A stretch of 64,000 bases of DNA from Schistocerca nitens. Taxonomy: Eukaryota > Arthropoda > Insecta > Orthoptera > Acrididae. The notes beneath the pieces are model-generated. The model ran no database searches. It had not been told where the DNA came from and saw only the letters and a list, made by a program, of their open reading frames with translations. Below are positions 50,681-61,984 of this stretch, one piece after another; position 1 is the first letter of the stretch, and each line of letters opens with the position of its first letter. Location: positions 10,042,501 through 10,106,500 of the forward strand of contig NC_064621.1 in assembly GCF_023898315.1 (NCBI RefSeq). The letters run 5' to 3'. The translations under genes were made by a program, and so were the position numbers.

Positions 50681-52170
50681 AGAAAGTAGGAAGACTCAGT
50701 CTTCCTGTACTTAAGTCTGCATTGTGTCTCTTATATTTAATTCCGATGCCATTTCTGTGTTTCATCGTCAATGGGAAGGCCTAATGGATACAGTAAACCT
50801 GCACAGGTGCATCGGAATGTAAAACTGATGACACAGGAAACGCTGAAAACATAGACAGTAGGGAGAGTTAGTATTCCTGTACTTAAGTCAGCATTGTGTC
50901 TCTTATTTTTAATTCCGATGCAATTTCTGTGTTTCATCGTCAATGGAAAGGTCCAAGGGATACAATAAACCTGCAGAGGTGCATCGGAATGTAAAACTGG
51001 TGACACAGGAAACGCTCAAAACATAGACAGTAGGAAGACTCAGTCTTCTGTACTTAAGTCGGCATTGTGTCTCTTATATTTATTTCCTATGAAATTTCTA
51101 TGTTTCATCGTCAACGAGAAGGTCCAAGGGATATAATAAACAAGCAGATGTGCATCGGAAAGTAAAACTGATGACACAGGAAACGCTCAAAACATAGACA
51201 GTAGGAAGACTTAGTCTTCCTGTACTTAAGTCTGCCTTGTGTCTCTTATATTTAATTCCGATGCAATTTCTGTTTGCCATCGTCAATGGGAAGGTCCAAG
51301 GGATACAGAAAACCTGAAAAGGTGCATCGGAATGTAAAACTGATGACACAGGAAACGCTCAAAACATAGAAAGTAGGAAGACTCAGTCTTCCTGTACTTA
51401 AGTCGGCATTGTGTCTCTTATATTTAATTCCGATGCAATTACTGTGTTTCATCGCCAATGGGAAGGTTCAGGGGATACAGTAAACCTGTAGAGGTGCATC
51501 GGAATGTAAAACTGGTGACACGGGACACGCTCAAATTATAGACAGTAGGAAGACACAGTCTTCCTGTACTTAAGTCGGCATTGTGTCTCTTATATTTATT
51601 CCGATGCAATATCTGTGTTTCATCGTCAATGGAAAGGTCCAAGGGGTACAGTAAACCTGCAGAGGTGCATCAGAATGTAAAACTAGTGACACAGGAAACG
51701 CTCAAAACATAGACAGTACGAAGACTCAGTCTTCCTGTACTTAAGTCGGCATTGTGTCTCTTATATTTATTTCCTATGAAATTTCTGTGTTTCATCGTCA
51801 ACGGGAAGGTCCAAGGGATATAATAAACAAGCAGATGTGCATCGGAAAGTAAAACTGATGACACAGGAAACGCTCAAAACATAGACAGTAGGAAGACTTA
51901 GTCTTCCTGTACTTAAGTCGGCATTGTGCCTCTTATATTTAATTACGATGCAATGTCTGTGTTTCATCGTCACTGTGAAGTCAAAGGGATACAGTAAACC
52001 TGTAGAGGTGCATCGGAAGGTAAAACGGGTGACACAGGAAACGCTCAAATTATAGACAGTAGGAAGACTCATTCTTCCTGTACTTATGTCGGCATTATGT
52101 CTCTTATATTTAATTCCGATGCAATTTCTGTGTTTCATCGTCAATGGGAAGGTCCAAGGGATACAGTAAA

Positions 52171-55114
52171 CCTGCAGAGGTGCATCAGAATGTAAAACTG
52201 GTGACACAGGAAACGCTCAAAACATAGACAGTAGGAAGACTCAGTCTTCTATACTTAAGCCGGCATTGTGTCTCTTATATTTATTTCCTATGAAATTTCT
52301 GTGTTTCATCGTCAACGAGAATGTCCAAGGGATATAATAAACAAGCAGATGTGCATCGGAAAGTAAAACTGATGACACAGGAAACGCTCAAAACATAGAC
52401 AGTAGGAAGACTTAGTCTTCCTGTACTTAAGTCTGCCTTGTGTCTTTTATATTTAATTCCGATGCAATTTCTGTTTTCCATCGTCAATGGGAAGGTCCAA
52501 GGGATACAGAAAACCTGAAAAGGTGCATCGGAATGTAAAACTGATGACACAGGAAACGCTCAAAGCATAGAAAGTAGGAAGACTCAGTCTTCCTGTACTT
52601 AAGTCGGCATTGTGTCTCTTATATTTAATTCCGATGCAATTACTGTGTTTCATCGTCAATTAGAAGGTTCAGGGGATACATTAAACCTGTAGAGGTGCAT
52701 CGGAATGTAAAACTGGTGACACGGGACACGCTCAAATTATAGACAGTAGGAAGACTCAGTCTTCCTGTACTTAAGTCGGCATTGTGTCTCTTATATTTAA
52801 TTCCGATGCAATATCTGTGTTTCATCGTGAATCGAAAGGTCCAAGGGATACAGTAAACCTGCAGAGGTGCATCAGAATGTAAAACTGGTGACACAGGAAA
52901 CGCTCTAAACATAGACAGTAGGAAGACTCAGTTTTCTTGTACTTAAGTCGGCGTTGTGTCTCTTATATTTAATTCCGATGCAATTTCTGTGTTTCATCGT
53001 CAATGGGAAAGTCCAATGGATACAGTAAACCTGCAGAGGTCCATCGGAATGTAAAATTGGTGACACAGGCAACGCTCAAAACATAGACAGTAGGAAGACT
53101 CAATCTTTCTGTACCTAAGTCGGCACTGTGTCTCTTATATTTAATTTCGATGCAATTTGTGTGTTTCATCGCCAATGGGAAGGTCCAGGGGATACAGTAA
53201 ACCTGCAGAGGTGCATCGTAATGTAAAACTGGTGACACAGGAAACGCTCAAAACATTGACTGTAAGAAGACTGTTTTCTTGTACTTAAGTCGGCATTGTG
53301 TCTCTTATATTTAATTGCGATGCAATTTCTGTGTTTCATCGTCACTGTGAAGGTCCAAGGGATACAGTAAACCTGTAGAGGTGCATCGGAATGTAAAACT
53401 GGTGACACAGGGAACGCTCGAATTATAGACAGTAGGAAGACTCAGTCTTCCTGTACTTAAGTCGGCATTGTGTCTCTTATATTTAATTCCGATGCAATTT
53501 CTGTGTTTCATCGTAAATGGGAAGGTCCAAAGGATACAGTAAACCTGCAGAGGTGCATCAGAATGTAAAACTGGTGACACAGGAAACGCTCAAAACATAA
53601 ACAGTAGGAAGACTCAGTCTTCCTGTACTTAAGTCGTCATGGTGTCTCTTACATTTAATTCCGATGCAATTTCTGTGTTTCATCGTCAATGGCAAGGTCC
53701 AAGGGATACAGTAAACCTGCAGAGGTGCATCGGAATGTAAAATTGGTGACACAGAAGACGCTCAAAACATAGACAGTAGGAAGACTCAGTCTTCCTGTAC
53801 TTAAGTCGGCATTGTGTCTCTTATATTTATTTCCGATGAAATTTCTGTGTTTCATCACCAATGGGAAGGTCCAAGGGATATAATAAACAAGCAGAGGTGC
53901 ATCGGAAAGTAAAACTGATGACACAGGAAACGCTCAAAACATAGACAGTAAGGAGGCTTAGTCTTCCTGTACTTAAGTCCTCATTGTGTCTCTTATATTT
54001 AATTCCGATGCAATTTCTGTTTCTAATCGTCAATGGGAAGGTCCAAGGGATACAGTAAACCTGCAGAGGTGCATCGGAATGTAAAACTGATGACACAGGA
54101 AACGCTCAAAACATAGACAGTTGGGAGACTTAGTCTTCCTGTACTTAAGTCAGCATTGTGTCTCTTATTTTTAATTCCGATGCAATTTCTGTGTTTCATC
54201 GTCAATGGGAAGGTCCAAGGGATACAATAAACCTGCAGAGGTGCATCGGAATGTAAAACTGGAGACATAGGAAACGCTCAAAACATAGACATTAGGAAGA
54301 CTCAGTCTTCCTGTACTTAAGTCGGCACTGTGTCTCTTATATTTAATTCCGATGCAATTTCTGTGATTCATCGTCACTGTGAAGGTCCAAGGGATACAGT
54401 AAACCTGCAGAGGTGCATCAGAATGTAAAACTGGTGACACAGGAAACGCTCAAAACATAGACAGTAGGAAGACTCAGTCTTCTATACTTAAGTCGGCATT
54501 GTGTCTCTTATATTTATTTCCTATGAAATTTCTGTGTTTCATCGTCAACGAGAAGGTCCAAGGGATATAATAAACAAGCAGATGTGCATCGGAAAGTAAA
54601 ACTGATGACACAGGAAACGCTCAAAACATAGACAGTAGGAAGACTTAGTCTTCCTGTACTTAAGTCTGCCTTGTGTCTCTTATATTTAATTCCGATGCAA
54701 TTTCTGTTTTCCATCGTCAATGGGAAGGTCCAAGGGATACAGAAAACCTGAAAAGGTGCATCGGAATGTAAAACTGATGACACAGGAAACGCTCAAAACA
54801 TAGAAAGTAGGAAGACTCAGTCTTCCTGTACTTAAGTCGGCATTGTGTCTCTTATATTTAATTCCGATGCAATTACTGTGTTTCATCGCCAATTAGAAGG
54901 TTCAGGGGATACATTAAACCTGTAGGGGTGCATCGGAATGTAAAACTGGTGACACGGGACACGCTCAAATTATAGACAGTAGGAAGACTCAGTCTTCCTG
55001 TACTTAAGTCGGCATTGTGTCTCTTATATTTAATTCCGATGCAATATCTGTGTTTCATCGTCAATCGAAAGGTCCAAGGGATACAGTAAACCTGCAGAGG
55101 TGCATCAGAATGTA
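52171..55114 (+). repeat. Downstream copy of the 46.6-50.0 kb segments
   Basis: About 52171-54141 matches 48050-50020 at 4,121 bp, and about 52953-55114 matches 46600-48760 at 6,353 bp. The two relationships overlap, as expected if a block was duplicated and one product then underwent a second unequal exchange. Private changes include ATAAACAGTAGG near 53596 and ACAGAAGACGC near 53753. Confidence 0.86.
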
Positions 55115-55514
55115 AAACTAGTGACACAGGAAACGCTCAAAACATAGACAGTACGAAGACTCAGTCTTCCTGTACTTAAGTCGGCATTGTGTCTCTTATA
55201 TTAATTTCCTATGAAATTTCTGTGTTTCATCGTCAACGGGAAGGTCCAAGGGATATAATAAACAAGCAGTGGTGCATCGGAAAGTAAAACTGATGACACA
55301 GGAAACGCTCAAAACATAGACAGTAGGAAGACTTAGTCTTCCTGTACTTAAGTCGGCATTGTGCCTCTTATATTTAATTCCGATGCAATGTCTGTGTTTC
55401 ATCGTCACTGTGAAGTCAAAGGGATACAGTAAACCTGTAGAGGTGCATCGGAATGTAAAACGGGTGACACAGGAAACGCTCAAATTATAGACAGTAGGAA
55501 GACTCATTCTTCCT

Positions 55515-56175
55515 GTACTTATGTCGGCATTATGTCTCTTATATTTAATTCCAATGCAATTTCTGTGTTTCATCGTCAATGGGATGGTCCAAGGGATACA
55601 GTAAACCTTCATAGGTGCATCAGAATGTAAAACTGGTGACACAGGAAACGCTCAAGACATAGACATTAGGAAGACTCAGTCTTCCTGCACTTAAGTCGGC
55701 ATTGTGTCTCTTATATTTAGTTCCGATGCAATTTCTGTGTTTCATAGTCAATGGGAAGGTCCAAGGGATACAGTAAACCTGCAGAGGTTCATCGGAATGT
55801 AAAACTAGTGACACAGGAAACGCTCAAAACATAGGCAGTAGGAAACTCAGTCTTCCTGTACTTAAGTCGGCATTGCGTCTCTTATATTTATTTCCGATGA
55901 AATTTCTGAGTTTCATCGTGAATGGGTAGGTCCAAGGGATATAATAAACAAGCAGAGGTGCATCGGAAAGTAAAACTGATGACACAGGAAACGCTCAAAT
56001 CATAGACAGTAGGAAGACTTAGTCTTCCTGTACTTAAGTCGGCCTTGTGTCTCTTATATTTAATTCCGATGCAATTTCTGTTTTCCATCGTCAATGGGAA
56101 GGTCCAAGGGATACAGTAAACCTGCAGAGGTGCATCGGAATGTAAAACTGATGACACAGGAAACGCTCAAAACAT
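55515..56175 (+). repeat. Segment copied from 50020-50680, copy 2
   Basis: This is collinear at 5,495 bp with few differences, for example GGGTAGGTCC near 55924. The left flank (CATTCTTCCTGTAC) differs from the first copy (TTAGTCTTCCTG), placing a junction in the dyad 2 region just upstream of the shared TACTTATGTC. Confidence 0.85.
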
Positions 56176-56339
56176 AGACAGTAGGAAGACTCAGTCCTCT
56201 GTACTTAAGTCGGCATTGTGTCTCTTATATTTATTTCCTATGAAATTTCTATGTTTCATCGTCAACGAGAAGGTCCAAGGGATATAATAAACAAGCAGAT
56301 GTGCATCGGAAAGTAAAACTGATGACACAGGAAACGCTC

Positions 56340-57090
56340 AAAACATAGACAGTAGGGAGAGTTAGTATTCCTGTACTTAAGTCAGCATTGTGTCTCTTAT
56401 TTTTAATTCCGATGCAAATTCTGTGTTTCATCGTCAATGGAAAGGTCCAAGGGATACAATAAACCTGCAGAGGTGCATCGGAATGTAAAACTGGTGACAT
56501 AGGAAACGCTCAAAACATAGACAGTACTAAGATTCAGTCTTCCTGTACTTAAGTCGGCACTGTGTCTCTTATATTTAATTCCGATGCAATTTCTGTGATT
56601 CATCGTCACTGTGAAGGTCCAAGGGATACAGCAAACATGCTGAGGTGCATCGGAATGTAAAACTGGTGACACGGGAAACGCTCAAAACATAGACCGTAAG
56701 AAGACTCAGTTTTCATGTACTTAAGTCGGCGTTGTGTCTCTTGTATATAATTCCGATTCAATTTCTGATTTTCAACGTCAATGGGAAGGTCCAAGGGATA
56801 TAGTAAACAAGCAGAGGTGCATCGGAATGTGAAACTGATGACACAGGAAACGCTCAAATCATAGACAGTAGGAAGACTCAGTCTTCCTGTACTTAAATCG
56901 GCATTGTGTCTCTTATATTTAATTCCGATGCAATTTCTGTGTTTCATCGTCAATCGGAAGGTCCAAGGGACTCAGTAAACCTGCAGAGGTGCATCGGAAT
57001 CTAAAACTGGTGACACAGGAAACGCTCAAAGCATAGACCGTAAGAAGCTCAGTTTTCTTGTACTTAAGTCGGCGTTGTGTCTCTTATATT
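56340..57090 (+). repeat. Segment related to 57856-58780, copy 1
   Basis: The markers GTAGGGAGAGTTAG, TACTAAGATTCAG, ACCGTAAGAAGACTCAG with TTTTCATG, CTTGTATATAATTCCG, TTAAATCGGC, GAATCTAAAACTGG and GTAAGAAGCTCAG occur in both stretches. The offset is 1,516 bp at first and 1,688 bp later, so one unit differs. Both offsets are about 32 bp short of whole unit numbers, which fits the 26-bp deletion near 57228 plus single-base losses between the two copies. Confidence 0.8.
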
Positions 57091-57236
57091 TAATTTCGAT
57101 GCAATTTGTGTGTTTCATCGCCAATGGGAAGGTCCAGGGGATACAGTAAACCTGCAGAGGTGCATCGGAATGTAAAACTGTGACACAGGAAACGCTCAAA
57201 ACATTGACTGTAAGAAGACTGTTTTCTTATATTTAA
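57068..57236 (+). repeat. Truncated unit with a 26-bp internal deletion
   Basis: This class F unit reads GACTGTTTTCTTATATTTAATT across 57218-57237, where its sisters have GACTGTTTTCTTG followed by the ACTTAAGT palindrome and GTCGGCATTGTGTCTCTT before ATATTT. The missing 26 bases are bounded by the 4-base direct repeat TCTT, and a single TCTT remains at 57225-57228. One further base is missing near 57180 (AAACTGTGACAC). It is the only substantially shortened unit I found in the window. Confidence 0.9.
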
Positions 57237-57855
57237 TTCCGATGCAATTTCTGTGTTTCATCGTCACTGTGAAGGTCCAAGGGATACAGTAAACCTGTAG
57301 AGGTGCATCGGAATGTAAAACTGGTGACACAGGAAACGCTCAAATTATAGACAGTAGGAAGACTCAGTCATCCTGTACTTAACTCGGCATTGTGATTCTT
57401 ATATTTAATTCCGATGCAATTTCTGTGTTTCATCGTCAATGGGAAGGTCCAAGGGATACAGAAAACCTGAAAATGTTCATCGGAATGTAAAACTAGTGAC
57501 ACAGGAAACGCTCAAAACATAGACAGTAGGAAACTCAGTCTTCCTGTACTTAAGTCGGCATTGCGTCTCTTATATTTATTTCCGATGAAATTTCTGAGTT
57601 TCATCGTGAATGGGAAGGTCCAAGGGATATAATAAACAAGCAGAGGTGCATCGGAAAGTAAAACTGATGACACAGGAAACGCTCAAATCATAGACAGTAG
57701 GAAACTCAGTCTTCCTGTACTTAAGTCTGCATTGTGTCTCTTATATTTAATTCCGATGCCATTTCTGTGTTTCATCGTCAATGGGAAGGTCTAATGGATA
57801 CAGTAAACCTGCACAGGTGCATCGGAATGTAAAACTGATGACACAGGAAACGCTG

Positions 57856-58780
57856 AAAACATAGACAGTAGGGAGAGTTATTATTCCTGTACTTAAGTCA
57901 GCATTGTGTCTCTTATTTTTAATTCCGATGCAATTTCTGTGTTTCATCGTCAATGGAAAGGTCCAAGGGATACAATAAACCTGCAGAGGTGCATCGGAAT
58001 GTAAAACTGGTGACATAGGAAACGCTCAAAACATAGACAGTACTAAGATTCAGTCTTCCTGTACTTAAGTCGGCACTGTGTCTCTTATATTTAATTCCAA
58101 TGCAATTTCTGTGATTCATCGTCACTGTGAAGGTCCAAGGGATACAGCAAACCTGCTGAGGTGCATCGGAATGTAAAACTGGTGACACGGGAAACGCTCA
58201 AAACATAGACAGTAGGAAGACTCAGTCATCCTGTTCTTAACTCGGCACTGTGTCTCTAATATTTAATTCCGATGCAATTTCTGTGTCTCATCGTCACTGT
58301 GAAGGTCCAAGGGATACAGCAAACCTGCTGAGGTGCATCGGAATGTAAAACTGGTGACACGGGAAACGCTCAAAACATAGACCGTAAGAAGACTCAGTTT
58401 TCATGTACTTAAGTCGGCGTTGTGTCTCTTGTATATAATTCCGATGCAATTTCTGATTTTCAACGTCAATGGGAAGGTCCAAGGGATATAGTAAACAACC
58501 AGAGGTGCATCGGAATGTGAAACTGATGACACAGGAAACGCTCAAATCATAGACAGTAGGAAGACTCAGTCTTCCTGTACTTAAATCGGCATTGTGTCTC
58601 TTATATTTAATTCCGATGCAATTTCTGTGTTTCATCGTCAATCGGAAGGTCCAAGGGATTCAGTAAACCTGCAGAGGTGCATCCGAATCTAAAACTGGTG
58701 ACACAGGAAACGCTCAAAACATAGACCGTAAGAAGCTCAGTTTTCTTGTACTTAAGTCGGCGTTGTGTCTCTTATATTTA
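57856..58780 (+). repeat. Segment related to 56340-57090, copy 2
   Basis: This has the same marker order as 56340-57090, with one extra unit near 58206-58378. That extra unit repeats the GTCACTGTGAAGG, ACAGCAAACCTGCTGAGG and GACACGGG motif of its left neighbour, which suggests a local single-unit duplication. It overlaps the left edge of the 3,430-bp repeat that follows. Confidence 0.78.
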
Positions 58781-61700
58781 ATTCCGATGCAATTTCTGTG
58801 TTACATCGTCAATGGGAAGGTCCAATGGATACAGTAAACCTGCAGTGGTCCATCGGAATGTAAAACTGGTGACACACGAAACGCTCAAAACATAGACAGT
58901 AGGAAGACTCGGTCTTCCTGTACTTAAGTCGGCATTGTGTCTCTTATATTTAATTTCGATGCAATTTGTGTGTTTCATCGCCAATGGGAAGGTCCAGGGG
59001 ATACAGTAAACCTGCAGAGGTGCATCGGAATGTAAAACTGGTGACACAGGAAACGCTCAAACATAGACAGTAGGAAGACTCAGTCTTCCTGTACTTAAGT
59101 CGGCATTGTGTCTCTTATATTTAATTCCGATGCAATTGCTGTTTTCCATCGTCAATGGGAAGGTCCAAGGGATACAGTTATCCTGCAGAGGTGCATCGGA
59201 ATGTAAAACTGATGACACAGGAAACGTTCAAAACATAGACAGTAGAAAGACTCAGTCTTCCTGTACTTAAGTCTGCATTATGTCTCTTATATTTAATTCC
59301 GATGCAATTTCTGATTTTCATCGTCAATGGGAAGGTCCAAGGGATACAGTAAACCTTCAGAGGTGCATCAGAATGTAAAACTGGTGACACAGGAAACGCT
59401 CAAAACATTGACTGTAAGAAGGCTGTTTTCTTGTACTTAAGTCGTCATTGTGTCTCCTATATTTAATTCCGATGCAATTTCTGTTTTCCATCGTCAATGG
59501 GAAGGTCCAAGCGATACAGTAAACCTGCAGAGGTGCATCGGAATGTAAAACTGATGACACAGGAAACGCTCAAAACATAGAAAGTAAGAAGACTCAGTCT
59601 TCGTGTACTTAAGTCTGCATTGTGTCTCTTATATTTAATTCGGATGCAATTTCTGTGTTTCATCGACAATCGGAAGTTCCAAGGGATACAGTAAACCTGC
59701 AGAGGTGCATCGGAATTTAAACCTGGTGACACAGGAAACGCTCAAAACATAGACCGTAAGAAGACTCAGTTTTCATGTACTTAAGTCGGCGTTGTGTCTC
59801 TTGTATATTATTCCGATGCAATTTCTGATTTTCAACGTCAATGGGAAGGTCCAAGGGATATAGTAAACCTGCAGAGGTGCATCGGAATGTGAAACTGATG
59901 ACACAGGAAACGCTCAAATTATATACAGTAGAGAGACTCAGTCTTCCTGTACTTAAGTCGGCATTGTGTTTCTTATATTTAATTCCGATGCAATTTCTGT
60001 GTTTCATCGTCAATCGGAAGGTCCAAGGGATTCAGTAAACCTGCAGTGGTCCATCGGAATGTAAAACTTGTGACACATGAAACGCTCAAAACATAGACAG
60101 TAGGAAGACTCAGTCTTCCTGTACTTAAGTCGGCATTGCGTCTCTTATATTTATTTCCGATGAAATTTCTGTTTTCCATCGTCAATGGGAAGGTCCAAGG
60201 GATACAGTATACCTGCAGAGGTGCATCGGAATGTAAAACTGATGACACAGGAAACGCTCAAATCATAGAAAGTAGGAAGACTCAGTCTTCCTGTACTTAA
60301 GTTTGCATTGTGTCTCTTATGTTTAATTCCGATGCCATTTCTGTGTTTCATCGTCAATGGGAAGGTCTAATGGATACAGTAAACCTGCACAGGTGCATCA
60401 GAATGTAAAACTGATGACACAGGAAACGCTGAAAACATAGACAGTAGGGAGAGTTAGTATTCCTGTACTTAAGTCAGCAATGTGTCTCTTATTTTTAATT
60501 CTGATGCAATTTCTGTGTTTCATCGTCAATGGGAAGGTCCAGGGGATACAGTAAACCTGCAGAGGTGCATCGGAATGTAAAACTGGTGACATAGGAAACG
60601 CTCAAAACATAGACAGTACTAAGATTCAGTCTTCCTGTACTTAAGTCGGCACTGTGTCTCTTATATTTAATTCCGATGCAATTTCTGTGATTCATCGTCA
60701 CTGTGAAGGTCCAAGGGATACAGAAAACCTGAAAAGGTTCATCGGAATGTAAAACTAGTGACACAGGAAACGCTCAAAACATAGACAGTAGGAAACTCAG
60801 TCTTCCTGTACTTAAGTCGGCATTGCGTCTCTTATATTTATTTCCGATGAAATTTCTGAGTTTCATCGTGAATGGGAAGGTCCAAGGGATATAATAAACA
60901 AGCAGAGGTGCATCGGAAAGTAAAACTGATGACACAGGAAACGCTCAAATCATAGACAGTAGGAAACTCAGTCTTCCTGTACTTAAGTCTGCATTGTGTC
61001 TCTTATATTTAATTCCGATGCCATTTCTGTGTTTCATCGTCAATGGGAAGGTCCAAGGGATATAATAAACAAGCAGAGGTGCATCGGAAAGTAAAACTGA
61101 TGACACAGGAAACGCTCAAATCATAGACAGTAGGAAACTCAGTCTTCCTGTACTTAAGTCTGCATTGTGTCTCTTATATTTAATTCCGATGCCATTTCTG
61201 TGTTTCATCGTCAATGGGAAGGTCTAATGGATACAGTAAACCTGCACAGGTGCATCGGAATGTAAAACTGATGACACAGGAAACGCTGAAAACATAGACA
61301 GTAGGGAGAGTTAGTATTCCTGTACTTAAGTCAGCATTGTGTCTCTTATTTTTAATTCCGATGCAATTTCTGTGTTTCATCGTCAATGGAAAGGTCCAAG
61401 GGATACAATAAACCTGCAGAGGTGCATCGGAATGTAAAACTGGTGACATAGGAAACGCTCAAAACATAGACAGTACTAAGATTCAGTCTTCCTGTACTTA
61501 AGTCGGCACTGTGTCTCTTATATTTAATTTCGATGCAATTTGTGTGTTTCATCGCCAATGGGAAGGTCCAAGGGATACAGAAAACCTGAAAAGGTTCATC
61601 GGAATGTAAAACTAGTGACACAGGAAACGCTCAAACATAGACAGTAGGAAACTCAGTCTTCCTGTACTTAAGTCGGCATTGCGTCTCTTATATTTATTTC

Positions 61701-61984
61701 CGATGAAATTTCTGAGTTTCATCGTGAATGGGAAGGTCCAAGGGATATAATAAACAAGCAGAGGTGCATCGGAAAGTAAAACTGATGACACAGGAAACGC
61801 TCAAATCATAGACAGTAGGAAACTCAGTCTTCCTGTACTTAAGTCTGCATTGTGTCTCTTATATTTAATTCCGATGCCATTTCTGTGTTTCATCGTCAAT
61901 GGGAAGGTCTAATGGATACAGTAAACCTGAACAGGTGCATCGGAATGTAAAACTGATGACACAGGAAACGCTGAAAACATAGAC
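58555..61984 (+). repeat. 3,430-bp (20-unit) tandem segment, copy 1
   Basis: Starting with GGAAGACTCAG and TTAAATCGGC at about 58561, this segment is repeated from about 61985 onward with an exact 3,430-bp spacing. It contains ACATCGTCAATGG, CTGCAGTGGTCC, AGTTATCCTGC, CATTATGTC, GGAAGGCTGTTTTC, CAAGCGATAC, TTCGGATGC, TTGTATATTATTCC and CAGTAGAGAG. Its right part (about 60.8-61.9 kb) includes repeated GTAGGAAACTCAG units and a chimeric unit at 61011. Confidence 0.92.
61011..61182 (+). repeat. Chimeric unit (class A front, class B back)
   Basis: The front has GATGCCATTTCTG and CGTCAATGGG, as in the unit at about 61183-61350. The back has CCAAGGGATATAATAAAC, AAGCAG and CGGAAAG, as in the class B unit that starts at about 60840. 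The switch falls between 61042 and 61053 (unit positions 32-43). A similar mixture, with a class A start and class B middle, is found near 15178 and in its copies near 21532 and 29092. Confidence 0.85.

Noticed and set aside
57010..57740. Possible non-satellite sequence, because long reading frames are absent here
   Set aside because: Reading it shows normal units. The frames are broken by the 26-bp deletion near 57228 and several one-base losses such as GTAAGAAGCTCAG and GTAGGAAACTCAG.
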